The notes under the pieces were generated by a model. The model made no database searches. It was not told the origin of the DNA and saw only the letters and a list, made by a program, of their open reading frames with translations. Source: Mesorhizobium jarvisii (GTDB taxonomy: Bacteria > Pseudomonadota > Alphaproteobacteria > Rhizobiales > Rhizobiaceae). Taken from it: a stretch of DNA of 64,000 bases. Made by a program: the position numbers and the translations under genes. Below are positions 33,879 to 42,386 of the stretch, one piece after another. Positions within the stretch are counted from its first letter, which is position 1; the number at the start of each line of letters is the position of its first letter. The stretch spans positions 248,001-312,000 of the forward strand of contig NZ_QZXA01000009.1 in assembly GCF_003601985.1 (NCBI RefSeq), in the 5' to 3' direction.

Positions 33879-34432
33879 GCGCGAAGGTCTTCATCGCCCT
33901 GTTTTCCGGCATCAATGTCGGCGGCAACCGCATCGTCAAGATGGCGGAGCTGCGCTCGTTCTTCGAGGATCTCGGCTTTTCCGGCGTCGCCACCTATGTG
34001 CAGAGCGGCAACGTCGTGTTCCGAGCCGGCAAAGGCGACGCCGCCGCGCTGACCAGACAGATTGAAGCGGCCTTCGAGAAGAAATGGGGTTTTCATTCCC
34101 GCATCATGGTGCGCGATGTCTCCTGGTTGGAACGGCTGGTGAGCGAAAATCCCTATCCGGAAGCGGCCGCCGACCACACCAAGCTCCACGCTTATGCGCT
34201 GGAGCGTGAGCCGACCGCCGAAGAGGTGGCGCGGCTGGCTGAAAAATGCACGGGCCCCGAGCGCTTCGAAGTCAAGGGAGACGTACTTTACCTCAGCGCG
34301 CCGGACGGGCTCGGCAAGTCAGTCTTCGCCAACCTCATTCCGCGCGCTCTGAAGGTGCCGGGCACCGCGCGCAACTGGCGCTCGGTGCTGGCGCTGCAGG
34401 AGATGGCAGGGCAGACCGGCGGGAAAGCATGA
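33875..34432 (+). CDS. DUF1697 family protein
   Basis: A 185-residue protein beginning VFIALFSGINVGGNRIVKMAELR with YVQSGNVVFRA after it, the signature of the DUF1697 family. This family is cytoplasmic and of unknown function. The central ENPYPEAAADHTKLHAYAL and the end IPRALKVPGTARNWRSVLAL, in pieces, also fit. It overlaps ilvA by four bases and is presumably co-translated. Its stop codon lies inside an extragenic palindrome. Confidence 0.85.
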   Translation: MSAKVFIALFSGINVGGNRIVKMAELRSFFEDLGFSGVATYVQSGNVVFRAGKGDAAALTRQIEAAFEKKWGFHSRIMVRDVSWLERLVSENPYPEAAADHTKLHAYALEREPTAEEVARLAEKCTGPERFEVKGDVLYLSAPDGLGKSVFANLIPRALKVPGTARNWRSVLALQEMAGQTGGKA

Positions 34433-34471
34433 CCCCGAAAAGTGCGTGCCGGTTTTCGGAAACGGTCATGC
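34427..34471. repeat. Rhizobial extragenic palindrome, copy A
   Basis: GCATGACC...GGTCATGC arms enclose CCGAAAAGTGCGTGCCGGTT and TTCGGAAAC, giving a large imperfect hairpin. The pattern (arm, xGAAAAGTGxG, GGTTTTC, arm) recurs at 51051 with different arms. I recall this element being frequent in Mesorhizobium genomes. It begins within the last codons of the DUF1697 gene and could form its transcript's 3' end. Confidence 0.7.
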
Positions 34472-34481
34472 TCGAACAAAC

Positions 34482-34778
34482 CTACGCTGCCGTCGCCGGC
34501 TTCCAGTCGAAGTTCAGTTCTTCGCGGAAGGCAAAGCGCTTGATGTGGTCGGCCACGACACTCTCCAGGCGCTCGAGCGATCCCGCTTCGTTGGTTGATA
34601 CCACAATGTGCAGCGCTGCCGCGTCCGCATCCATGACGGTGCGGCCGAGCGACGTCAGGTCGATGGTGCCGTGGGTCGGGTTGAACTCAACGGGGAATTT
34701 GTGTGCCCAGTGCTTGCACAACTGCTGCAGGTAGCGGCTGGCGTGCTCAGTGGCGACGTCGGCATGGCTGGATGGCAT
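34482..34778 (-). CDS. DUF2218 domain protein
   Basis: A 98-residue protein matching DUF2218: HASRYLQQLCKHWAHKFPVEFN, GTIDL, then ADAAALHIVVSTNEAGSLERLESVVADHIKRFAFREEL, each in pieces. In many bacteria the family is found next to siderophore or iron-uptake genes, which are not seen here; function unknown. AGGAG lies nine bases before the ATG. Its stop faces the palindrome after DUF1697. Confidence 0.82.
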   Translation of the reverse strand: MPSSHADVATEHASRYLQQLCKHWAHKFPVEFNPTHGTIDLTSLGRTVMDADAAALHIVVSTNEAGSLERLESVVADHIKRFAFREELNFDWKPATAA

Positions 34779-34910
34779 GAATGACTTCTCCTGGTCTGGG
34801 CGCTGGCCTGCCGGCCAGGCGTGATGACCGGTCAGATAGGTGGCGTGGTGCGAAACGGCAAAGGCGGCCGGCTTTTACCCCGGCCGCCTCGCTGAAAGAT
34901 GGCGTGATTG

Positions 34911-35351
34911 CTACCAGCTTCCGGTGTTGGCCATCGAAGCCCAAGGTTCAGCCTTGGCTTTCGCGGGGCCCTTCTGCAGAAGCTCGATGGAGATGCCGTC
35001 CGGCGACCTGATGAAGGCCATGTTGCCATCGCGCGGCGGCCGGTTGATGGTGACGCCGTTGTCCATCAGATGCTGGCAGGTGGCGTAGATGTCATCGACC
35101 TCGTAGGCGAGGTGGCCGAAATTGCGCCCGCCCTTGTAGTCTTCCGGATCCCAGTTGTAGGTGAGTTCGATCAGCGGCGCCTTGTCGTTGATGCCGCTCT
35201 GCTCGTCTTCGGAGGCGGCGAGGAAGATCAGCGTGAAGCGGCCCTGCTCGTTTTCGTAGCGGCGGACCTCCTTCAGCCCGAGCTTGTTGCAGTAGAAATC
35301 GAGCGAGGCATCGACATCGGCGACGCGGACCATGGTGTGCAGATAGCGCAT
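34911..35351 (-). CDS. gloA: Lactoylglutathione lyase (glyoxalase I)
   Basis: A 146-residue VOC enzyme with the four metal ligands of GlxI: His5 (RYLHTMVRV), Glu62 (PLIELTYNW), His80 (NFGHLAYEV) and Glu123 (GISIELLQKG). Spacing agrees with the Ni-type bacterial enzyme. It isomerises the methylglyoxal-glutathione hemithioacetal to S-lactoylglutathione. GAGGA upstream of ATG 35349-35351 sets the start. A C-terminal tail AKAEPWASMANTGSW is typical of rhizobial forms. Confidence 0.92.
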   Translation of the reverse strand: MRYLHTMVRVADVDASLDFYCNKLGLKEVRRYENEQGRFTLIFLAASEDEQSGINDKAPLIELTYNWDPEDYKGGRNFGHLAYEVDDIYATCQHLMDNGVTINRPPRDGNMAFIRSPDGISIELLQKGPAKAKAEPWASMANTGSW

Positions 35352-35567
35352 GAGTTTTCCTCGATCTGTTGGGGTGCGGCGCAACATAGGGTCGCCCCGG
35401 TGAAAGGGCAATCTCCTGCGCTTGGCGATGCCGGCAAAGAACAAATCCGGTATTCCCGCAATGAACCGTGAAAAAAGGCAGGGAAGGTCTTGCACACACC
35501 GGAAGCCGCGGTGTTAATCTGGTGTCAAGAATCAGTTGCGGTGTTCTTGAAAAAAGGGGGCATTCTT

Positions 35568-36164
35568 ATGGGGGAAAAGGCCTCTTTGACGGGGCGGGCC
35601 GGAACCCTTGGCGACGCCTTGAAGCGCGACGAAGGCGGCGACGCCGCCGACCTGACCGAAATTGCCGGCGCCATCAAGTGGTTCGATGTGGCCAAGGGTT
35701 ACGGGTTCATCCTACCCGATGACGGTGTCTCGGGCGATATCCTCCTCCATGTGACATGTCTTCGGCGGGACGGTTTCCAGACTGCCTTGGAAGGCGCGCG
35801 CGTGGTTTGCCTTGTCAAGCAGGGCGATCGCGGTCTGCAGGCCTTTCGTGTGCTTTCCATGGATGTCACCACCGCCGTCCATCCCGCGGAAATGCAGGAA
35901 CAGCGCACCCATGTGGCGGTGACGCCGGAGAGCGGGCTCGAACGCGCTTTGGTCAAATGGTTCAACCGCACCAAGGGCTTTGGCTTCCTGACGCGCGGCG
36001 AAGGCACCGAGGACATTTTCGTCCACATGGAGACCTTGCGCCGCTATGGCATCACCGAGCTTCGGCCGGGCCAGGTCGTGCTCGTCCGTTTCGGCCGCGG
36101 TGACAAAGGCCTTATGGCCGCCGAAATTCACCCCGATATGGGCACCTTGCCGGTTTCGCACTAG
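35568..36164 (+). CDS. Protein with two cold-shock domains
   Basis: A 198-residue protein with two CSDs: residues about 32-100 (AIKWFDVAKGYGFILPDDG) and about 125-195 (ALVKWFNRTKGFGFLTRGEG), each with the RNP1-type K-G-F/Y-G-F and an RNP2-like (D/E)I-L/F-VH motif. Twin-CSD proteins are a conserved alphaproteobacterial type, probably binding single-stranded nucleic acid. An acidic 30-residue leader precedes the first domain. AAAAAGGGGG upstream supports the ATG at 35568. It is followed 24 bp later by DUF192, likely co-transcribed. Confidence 0.88.
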   Translation: MGEKASLTGRAGTLGDALKRDEGGDAADLTEIAGAIKWFDVAKGYGFILPDDGVSGDILLHVTCLRRDGFQTALEGARVVCLVKQGDRGLQAFRVLSMDVTTAVHPAEMQEQRTHVAVTPESGLERALVKWFNRTKGFGFLTRGEGTEDIFVHMETLRRYGITELRPGQVVLVRFGRGDKGLMAAEIHPDMGTLPVSH

Positions 36165-36188
36165 GACGATTTCGGCCGAGGATCTTGG

Positions 36189-36749
36189 ATGACTCGCAGG
36201 AACTGGCTGACGGCGGGCGTGTTTTGCGCCATTGCGGCCGTGATCGTGGCCGCAGGTGCTTTCTTCTATTCGGAACGGCCGACCTCGGCAGACGGCCGGG
36301 CGATGATCCTTCCGGTCGACCCGACGCCGCTGGTCGTGGTGACGAAAGATGGGAATCGCTCTTTTTCCATCGAGATCGCCGACACCGATTTGGAGCGCGA
36401 GGCCGGCCTGATGTTTCGCCAGGACATGGCGGACGATCACGGCATGCTGTTCGTCTTCGAAATACAGCAGCAGGTCAGTTTCTGGATGCAAAACACGCCA
36501 ATGCCGCTTGACCTGATCTTTGTCGGCCAGGATGGCAAGATCCGCGCCGTCAAGCATGGCGAACCGCAATCCCAGGCCATCATTTCACCTGGCGTGCCTG
36601 TGCGCTTCGTGCTCGAGCTCAAGGCCGGCACCGCCGCCAAATACGGCATCGGGTATGGCGACCTGTTGCGCCACCCGGCAGTCGGCACCGTATCCGGACC
36701 CGGCATGCCACCGCCGGACAATGGCGATGCACCCAACGGCGGCGGCTGA
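36189..36749 (+). CDS. DUF192 family exported protein
   Basis: A 186-residue protein with an N-terminal membrane/signal helix (LTAGVFCAIAAVIVAAGAFF). The DUF192 domain contains FSIEIADTDLEREAGLMFRQDMADDHGMLFVF, VSFWMQNTPMPLDLIFV and ISPGVPVRFVLELKAGTAAKYGI, in pieces, all hallmark segments. The family is exported and of unknown function; it commonly follows cold-shock genes in alphaproteobacteria, as here. The Pro/Gly tail is probably disordered. Confidence 0.87.
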   Translation: MTRRNWLTAGVFCAIAAVIVAAGAFFYSERPTSADGRAMILPVDPTPLVVVTKDGNRSFSIEIADTDLEREAGLMFRQDMADDHGMLFVFEIQQQVSFWMQNTPMPLDLIFVGQDGKIRAVKHGEPQSQAIISPGVPVRFVLELKAGTAAKYGIGYGDLLRHPAVGTVSGPGMPPPDNGDAPNGGG

Positions 36750-36768
36750 ACGCGAGGTGGGGCAGCCG

Positions 36769-37536
36769 ATGCAGTTCTTCTCTCATGACGGGTTCGATCT
36801 TGCCTTCCTCGACCGCCAGCCGGCATCGGGGCAGGGCGATCCCGTGCTCATGATCCACGGCTTCGCCTCGAGCCACTACGTCAACTGGGTGTCGCCCGGC
36901 TGGTTCAAGACGCTCAACGATGCCGGGTATCGCGCCATCGCCTTCGACAATCGCGGCCATGGCTCGTCATCGAAGAGCTATGACGAGGCCGACTATACGC
37001 CAGCGAAAATGGCCTCGGATGCCGCCGCCTTGCTCGACCATCTCGGCATCGAACGGGCCCATGTCATGGGCTATTCGATGGGTGCTCGCATCGCGGCGTT
37101 TCTGGCTCTGTCCGATCCGCACAAGGTGGCGACGCTGGTCTTTGGCGGCCTCGGCATCGGCATGATCGACGGCGTCGGCGATTGGGATCCGATTGCCGCG
37201 GCCCTGCTTGCCGACGATCCGGCGGCGACCAGCCATCCGCGCGGCCGCTCTTTCCGCGCCTTCGCCGACCAGACCCGCAGCGATCGCCGGGCGCTTGCCG
37301 CCTGCATCGCCACATCGCGGGAGCTGCTGAGCGAGGATGATATTGCCCGCATCGCCCAGCCGACGCTGGTCGCGGTCGGCACCACGGACGACATTGGCGG
37401 CTCGCCGGACGAACTCGCCGCCCTGATGCCGAACGCCAGAGCTTTCCACATCGGGGGCAGGGATCATATGCTGGCGGTCGGGGACAAGACCTTCAAGCAA
37501 CGCGTTCTGGAGTTTTATGCCGAATATCCGCTTTGA
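36769..37536 (+). CDS. Alpha/beta hydrolase
   Basis: A 255-residue cytoplasmic hydrolase. Motifs are VLMIHGFASS (oxyanion region), AFDNRGHGSSSK, the nucleophile elbow HVMGYSMGARIAAF, GTTDDIGG with the acid, and IGGRDHMLAVG with the His. The substrate is unknown. AGGTGGGG lies just before the ATG at 36769, which begins 19 bp after the DUF192 stop; the three genes from 35568 thus look like one transcript. The following 185 bp contain only doubtful short frames. Confidence 0.85.
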   Translation: MQFFSHDGFDLAFLDRQPASGQGDPVLMIHGFASSHYVNWVSPGWFKTLNDAGYRAIAFDNRGHGSSSKSYDEADYTPAKMASDAAALLDHLGIERAHVMGYSMGARIAAFLALSDPHKVATLVFGGLGIGMIDGVGDWDPIAAALLADDPAATSHPRGRSFRAFADQTRSDRRALAACIATSRELLSEDDIARIAQPTLVAVGTTDDIGGSPDELAALMPNARAFHIGGRDHMLAVGDKTFKQRVLEFYAEYPL

Positions 37537-37721
37537 GCGGTCCGCCGGGGAGCAACAGCGGTACAATGGGGAAGAAGCACGGCCGCCATGCCCGGCGCGT
37601 CGCTCGAGCGACAATCGCGTCCTTGGAGTGCTGGGGATCGTTCTCAACGGGCCGTCGGTGGCGGCGGCTGGCCATCCTCGCGGCAATGGCGTCGACCATA
37701 GGCGCCTTTACCTGATCCCCG

Positions 37722-38333
37722 CTAGCCTGTAGCGAGGGCCGCCAGCGACCGCGCCATGTTCAGCCTGGCCTGCGGCTCGAAGCGCCGGCGAAATTCCTCG
37801 GTGAGGAAAATGCGCGGGCGGGCAAGGAAATCCTTCAGCACGGCACCCCGCCCGGCACGCCACATCGGCTCTTCCACCCAGTCATATTCGCGGCGCACCG
37901 CGCGTTCATAGGCGTCGAATGCATCCGGCGCGGCGCCCAGGATCGACAGGTCCATGTCGAGGAAGAGGCTGGTGTCGCGCGTGGCCTTCGCATCGTCGAA
38001 CTGGGGCAATTGGTGCGCAGCCGTGGCCAGGATCATCGCGCCGATGCGGTCCAGGCGCTCCGCGTCGGTGCGGCCCGCGAGCTTTTGCGCGGCAAGCGCG
38101 GCACTTCTGGCCTCATTGTCCTTGGCCTTGCTGTCATAGATGGCGTCGTGGAACCAGATCGCCGCTTCGACGGCCTGGGGATCACCGAGCAGCGCTCGAT
38201 AATCGCCGGCCAGCGCCAGCATCGCCTCGATATGGGCAAGGTTGTGATAGTGACGGCTTTCGGCGCGGTAGAGCGCCGCGAGTTCCTGTTTCAGCGGTTT
38301 GTCGACCAGGGGCTGGTCTTCCATGTTCGTCAT
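37722..38333 (-). CDS. HD-domain-like metal-dependent hydrolase
   Basis: A 203-residue protein. RHYHNLAHIEAML and AAIWFHDAIYD give the H...HD pattern of a predicted metal-dependent HD phosphohydrolase, with ATAAHQLP and FLDMDLSILG following in the order found in the family often annotated as N-methyl-D-aspartate receptor NMDAR2C-like. The substrate is unknown. It could start at either of two Met codons (38333 or 38324). Divergent from the VOC gene. Confidence 0.82.
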   Translation of the reverse strand: MTNMEDQPLVDKPLKQELAALYRAESRHYHNLAHIEAMLALAGDYRALLGDPQAVEAAIWFHDAIYDSKAKDNEARSAALAAQKLAGRTDAERLDRIGAMILATAAHQLPQFDDAKATRDTSLFLDMDLSILGAAPDAFDAYERAVRREYDWVEEPMWRAGRGAVLKDFLARPRIFLTEEFRRRFEPQARLNMARSLAALATG

Positions 38334-38444
38334 CCGTCCAGTTAATCGATCTCAGCCTCTTCGAGCCAGTCACTCCGAACCTTGCATAGGCCGGAGCTCT
38401 GGGGAATGCTGCCATTCCCGGAATACTCGACCCAGGAGGCCGAC

Positions 38445-39089
38445 ATGACCAATACGCCAGGCAGCGAGAACCCCAGACCGGGGACGATCGACATGAAGCT
38501 GGAGGCCGTCATCATCGCCGTTGCGGATGCCGATCGGTCCAAGCGCTTCTACAGCGGCCTGGGTTGGCGGCTCGATGCGGACTTCGTCGTCGGCGATGCG
38601 TTTCGCGTCGTGCAGTTTACGCCTCCCGGGTCGCCGTGCTCGATCCATTTCGGCAAAGGGCTGACATCGGCCGCGCCGGGCTCGGCGAAGGGACTTTATC
38701 TCGTGGTGTCCGATATCGAGGCGGCGCATGCCGAACTCGTGGCACGCGGCATCGAGGCGAGCGAGGTGTTCCACCGCACGGGGCCTGGGCAGCCGGCGAT
38801 CAGTGGCCGGCATCCGGAGGGGCGCAGCTATTCATCCTATGTCACGTTTGCCGATCCGGACGGCAACAGCTTCATACTGCAGGAAATCACCCAGCGACTG
38901 CCTGGACGCGTGGATGCCAGCGACACGATATTCACGTCGTCGGGCGAGCTTGCCGCGGCGCTGCGCCGTGCGGCGGCGGCACATGGCGAACACGAGAAAC
39001 GGACCGGCGGACAGTATGATGTGAACTGGCCCGACTGGTATGCCGAATACATGGTGGCCGAACAGGCTGGCACCTCGCTGCCGACTTGA
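38445..39089 (+). CDS. VOC family protein with C-terminal extension
   Basis: A 214-residue protein. The VOC domain (residues about 16-145) shows LEAVIIAVADADRSKRFYSGLGWRLDADF and FADPDGNSFILQEI, in pieces. The extra 60 residues contain GGQYDVNWPDWYAEYMV, a tail seen in many glyoxalase-like proteins of rhizobia. Substrate unknown. AGGAGG five bases before the ATG fixes the start. It is the second of two single-chain VOC proteins of unknown substrate here, besides gloA. Confidence 0.82.
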   Translation: MTNTPGSENPRPGTIDMKLEAVIIAVADADRSKRFYSGLGWRLDADFVVGDAFRVVQFTPPGSPCSIHFGKGLTSAAPGSAKGLYLVVSDIEAAHAELVARGIEASEVFHRTGPGQPAISGRHPEGRSYSSYVTFADPDGNSFILQEITQRLPGRVDASDTIFTSSGELAAALRRAAAAHGEHEKRTGGQYDVNWPDWYAEYMVAEQAGTSLPT

Positions 39090-39348
39090 AATGAGATCCA
39101 TCGCAGCGCGGCGTCATTGGCGCCGCGCCGGCCTTGAGCCCGCCATCAGATCGTTCCGGCAGTGGGCGCGGCAGGCCGCCTCCAGCAGCACGGCGATCAA
39201 GGGTTCGTTTTCCATGGCCGCTTGAATTCCTGCGAACCAAATCCATTTGACACAGCACTAAGGAAAATTGAGTTCAATCGTGCTATGATCTGGCCTATAT
39301 GTGCGGCCGGACAACAGGCAAGCCAGCAGGACGCAGGACGAGACGTCG

Positions 39349-40197
39349 ATGAACAGCATCAGCATTTCCCGCCATAGCGCGTTACAGCCGGTCGATCCGA
39401 TCTGGCGTTCGATCCGCGACGAAGCGATGGACGCCGTCAATCGCGACCCCCTGCTCGCTGCCTTCCTCTATTCGACGATCCTCAACCAGGAGAGCCTGGA
39501 AGAGGCCGTCATCCACCGCATCGCCGAGCGGCTTGCCCATCAGGATATCGGCTCCGATCTCATCCGCCAGACCTTCAAGACCATGCTGGCTGACGACAAG
39601 GAATGGCCGACCACCGTGCGTGTCGACATCCAGGCCTATTACGACCGCGACCCCGCTTGCGACCGTTTCATCATGCCTGTGCTCTATTTCAAGGGCTTCC
39701 ACGCCATTCAGACCCATAGGCTGGCGCATTGGCTGTGGAGCCAGGGTCGCAAGGATTTCGCGCTCTATCTGCAGAGCCGCTCGTCCTCGGTCTTCCAGAC
39801 CGACATCAACCCGGCCGCGCGCATCGGCAAGGGTATCTTCATCGATCACGCCACCGGCCTCGTCGTCGGCGAAACCGCGGTCATCGAGGACGATGTGTCG
39901 ATCCTGCACGGCGTGACGCTGGGCGGCACCGGCAAGGCCGGCGGCGACCGCCATCCCAAGATCCGCCGTGGCGTGCTGATCGGTGCCGGCGCCAAGATTC
40001 TCGGCAATATCGAGATCGGCCATTGCTCCAAGGTCGCCGCCGGATCGGTGGTGCTGTCGCCCGTTCCGCACAACAAGACGGTTGCCGGCGTGCCGGCCCG
40101 CGTGGTCGGCGAGACCGGCTGCGACCAGCCTTCGCGCCAGATGGACCAGCTCCTGCCGTCGCAATCGATGGACCAGGTGATCAGCTTCGACATCTGA
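39349..40197 (+). CDS. cysE: Serine O-acetyltransferase
   Basis: A 282-residue enzyme. An N-terminal helical domain (PIWRSIRDEAMDA, LLAAFLYSTILN) is followed by the left-handed beta-helix: DINPAARIGKGIFIDHATGLVVGETAVIEDDVSILHGVTLGG, in pieces, with the catalytic His/Asp in DHATG, and the closing GVPARVVGE. It acetylates serine as the first step of cysteine synthesis; the C-terminal Ile of the chain (FDI) is the residue that binds O-acetylserine sulfhydrylase in the cysteine synthase complex. It stands alone; AGGACGAG lies upstream. Confidence 0.94.
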   Translation: MNSISISRHSALQPVDPIWRSIRDEAMDAVNRDPLLAAFLYSTILNQESLEEAVIHRIAERLAHQDIGSDLIRQTFKTMLADDKEWPTTVRVDIQAYYDRDPACDRFIMPVLYFKGFHAIQTHRLAHWLWSQGRKDFALYLQSRSSSVFQTDINPAARIGKGIFIDHATGLVVGETAVIEDDVSILHGVTLGGTGKAGGDRHPKIRRGVLIGAGAKILGNIEIGHCSKVAAGSVVLSPVPHNKTVAGVPARVVGETGCDQPSRQMDQLLPSQSMDQVISFDI

Positions 40198-40350
40198 TTT
40201 CCGCGCCGGCGCGCCGTCCGGCGCGATTGCGATTTTGTCCGGCGGCGCTGCCGCTTCCGGTGCAATACGGCCGGCTTGCCTTTACATCGCCATTGTCGAC
40301 GTGCCAGAAGCGCCCTTCAAACCAGCAAGCCCGATGATCGGAGAAGACTG

Positions 40351-40554
40351 TTGAAGCCGGACGAAATCAGAAAGCTGGACGCCTATTTCAAGCGCGTCTT
40401 CCAGAACCCCAAGCTTGAGGTCAAGGCACGGCCGCGCAAGGAAGATTCCGCCGAAGTCTATGTCGGTGACGAGTTCCTCGGCATCGTCTTCAAGGACGAG
40501 GACGACGGCGACTACAATTTCTCGATGGCGATCCTCGACATCGATCTGGGTTGA
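40351..40554 (+). CDS. DUF3126 family protein
   Basis: A 67-residue protein matching the alphaproteobacterial DUF3126 family: IRKLDAYFKRVFQNPKLEVKARPRKEDSAEVYVGDEFLGIVFKDEDDGDYNF, in pieces. Function unknown. The start is TTG at 40351-40353, with GGAG seven bases upstream; no ATG with a ribosome site fits. It follows cysE by 153 bp, an arrangement that recurs in rhizobia. Confidence 0.82.
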   Translation: MKPDEIRKLDAYFKRVFQNPKLEVKARPRKEDSAEVYVGDEFLGIVFKDEDDGDYNFSMAILDIDLG

Positions 40555-40564
40555 GCCCGCATCA

Positions 40565-40597
40565 AATGGCAGGCCGCGTCTGGCGCGGCCTGCCATT
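40565..40597. terminator. Strong hairpin between convergent genes
   Basis: AATGGCAGGCCGCG and CGCGGCCTGCCATT pair perfectly over 14 bp with a five-base loop, between the DUF3126 stop and the stop of the minus-strand gene. It probably serves both as transcript end. Confidence 0.7.
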
Positions 40598-40602
40598 GTC
40601 CC

Positions 40603-41334
40603 TCAATGTCCGCTCTTCAGCATTTGCCCGGCCTCAGCCGTCATCGCCGCGTCGAGTGCCTGCCAGTCGCCAAGGAATTCCTTGGGAAAGCGGTAGGTAA
40701 GGCTGAGATCGTCGCCGACATGCACGTCCCGTTCGCACGGCGCCAGTGATTGACCGGCACTCGGCCCGCTCAGGCAGCGGGCCACGAAAGGGTCCTTTCC
40801 CCCGCGCTTGCCGACCACCAGCACCTCATTCAGATAGCCTGATTTCTCGTTGAAACCGTAGACCGTCGTGCCGCCCGGTCCTGGAACGCCGGGCTGGACG
40901 ATCAGCGCGCTGTAGATCGGCGCGAACCGGCCGCTCATGTCGCGCGACATCATCTGCTGTTCGAAGGACAGGAAGATGATCTTCCCATTGGCTTCCGAGT
41001 GGTTGAAATCGTCGCGGGCCGCCTCGCTGTAACCGTCCATCTGGGGATAGCGCAGATAAAGGTCGAGACGCGAAGCGATGCCGTCGCGCCGGGCCTGGTC
41101 GAAACGGATGAAATTGGCCGGCACGGAAATCACATTGTTGCCGATCACCACCCGGCGCACCGTCGGGTCGTCGGTATATCCGGCCATGGCGATGCTATGG
41201 CCGAACCATTTGCCGCCAAGGCTTATCGCGACCGACAGCAAGGCAAGTGCGGCGAAGGCATAGAACACCCGCTTCATCAGCATGGAATCGACCACGGTGA
41301 GTTCAGGGCCGTCGGCGGTCGCTGCCTGCTTCAT
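40603..41334 (-). CDS. Hypothetical membrane-anchored protein
   Basis: A 243-residue protein with one membrane helix near residues 20-40 (VFYAFAALALLSVAISLGG) and a periplasmic domain of about 200 residues containing RRVVIGNNVISVPANFIRF and EFLGDWQALDAAM. The pattern of a signal anchor plus a globular domain with a Cys pair (ARCLSG and APCERD) is clear; the family is not one I can name. ATG 41332-41334 is preferred as AGGA lies five bases upstream; other in-frame ATGs lie at 41340 and 41346. Divergent from the small membrane gene at 41452. Confidence 0.65.
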   Translation of the reverse strand: MKQAATADGPELTVVDSMLMKRVFYAFAALALLSVAISLGGKWFGHSIAMAGYTDDPTVRRVVIGNNVISVPANFIRFDQARRDGIASRLDLYLRYPQMDGYSEAARDDFNHSEANGKIIFLSFEQQMMSRDMSGRFAPIYSALIVQPGVPGPGGTTVYGFNEKSGYLNEVLVVGKRGGKDPFVARCLSGPSAGQSLAPCERDVHVGDDLSLTYRFPKEFLGDWQALDAAMTAEAGQMLKSGH

Positions 41335-41451
41335 CTCCATCCTCATCCCAGCCGCCATTCCCAGTGTCCCTCGGCGGCACACATCGCGCGGCACGGCTCT
41401 TGCAGCCTTCCTGAAACGACTGTGCGATTTCATGGTAAATGGAAGGTTAAG

Positions 41452-41787
41452 ATGGTTCAGATGGAACTCTTCCTGTTTGCTTTTGTCGTCGGGCTGACGG
41501 TGTGCGGGCTGACGGGCACGACGATGGAGCTGGTGTCGGGCCGAAAGGTCGCCTTCACTGAGCCCTATGTGTCGCCCGCCCATGTGCTGCGCTCGCTGGC
41601 GGCCACCGCTGGCGCCGGGCCGTTCATGCTGGTCAACGACGCCCTCGATGCCCGCCGCGAGAAGCGCATTTCGACGATGGCGCTCCTGTCATGCGGCTGC
41701 ACGGCGATTGCCTGGTCCCTGGCGCTGGGCATCTTCGTGCTTGCCATTGCCTCATGGACGATCGGTCTCTTAGGGTCCGGCGTCTGA
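41452..41787 (+). CDS. Small membrane protein (111 aa)
   Basis: Two or three hydrophobic segments (FLFAFVVGLTVCGLTG, ALGIFVLAIASWTIGLLG) with a charged loop (DALDARREKRIS) between them, suggesting an inner-membrane protein with a cytoplasmic loop. GGAAGG five bases before the ATG supports the start. The family is widespread in rhizobia as I recall it, but no function is known to me. It is 19 bp before the gamma-carbonic anhydrase gene and probably co-transcribed. Confidence 0.65.
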   Translation: MVQMELFLFAFVVGLTVCGLTGTTMELVSGRKVAFTEPYVSPAHVLRSLAATAGAGPFMLVNDALDARREKRISTMALLSCGCTAIAWSLALGIFVLAIASWTIGLLGSGV

Positions 41788-41806
41788 GACGATTCGGAGG
41801 CCGACA

Positions 41807-42334
41807 ATGCCGCTTTATGCGATCGACGGAACGCAGCCCAGCTTCGCGGATGCTGACACAAACTGGATCGCGCCCGATGCGACGCTGATTGGCGACGTGC
41901 GCGTCGGCCGCAATGCCGGTTTCTGGTTCGGCGTCGTCATTCGCGGAGACAATGAGCCGATCACTATCGGCGCCGACACCAATGTGCAGGAACACACGGT
42001 CATGCACACCGATCCCAGCTTTCCGCTGACCATCGGCGAGGGCTGCACGATTGGCCACCGGGCCATGCTGCATGGCTGCACGATCGGCGACAACAGCCTG
42101 ATCGGCATGGGCGCCATCGTGCTGAACGGCGCCAGGATCGGCAAGAATTCGCTCGTCGGCGCCGGCGCGCTGGTCACCGAAGGCAAGGAATTTCCGGACA
42201 ATTCGTTGATCGTCGGCTCGCCGGCCAAGGCGATCAGGGTGCTGGACGACGCAGCCGTCGCCAGGCTGCGCGGCTCGGCCGCACACTACGTCGCCAATGG
42301 CAAGCGCTTCAAGGCAGGGCTGAAGAAGGTTTGA
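41807..42334 (+). CDS. Gamma-carbonic anhydrase family protein (hexapeptide repeat)
   Basis: A 175-residue left-handed beta-helix protein. Zinc-ligand His residues are in place: His67 (EHTVMHTD), His84 and His89 (IGHRAMLHGC). The hexapeptide turns IGDVRVGRNAGFW, IGADTNVQ and IGDNSLIGMGAIVLNGARIG follow the order of YrdA/PaaY-like proteins. These bind a metal and may be carbonic anhydrases or thioesterase-like; activity varies. The catalytic loop of Cam-type enzymes is absent. Confidence 0.88.
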   Translation: MPLYAIDGTQPSFADADTNWIAPDATLIGDVRVGRNAGFWFGVVIRGDNEPITIGADTNVQEHTVMHTDPSFPLTIGEGCTIGHRAMLHGCTIGDNSLIGMGAIVLNGARIGKNSLVGAGALVTEGKEFPDNSLIVGSPAKAIRVLDDAAVARLRGSAAHYVANGKRFKAGLKKV

Positions 42335-42386
42335 GGCCAGTTTCGGCCGATCCCGGTCGCCGACGGTTCTATCGTGGGCCGAGCCA

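Noticed and set aside
37533..37732. Short plus-strand frames after the hydrolase gene
   Set aside because: Two overlapping Arg-rich frames with no hydrophobic or conserved pattern and poorly spaced ribosome sites; at most one could be a small gene.
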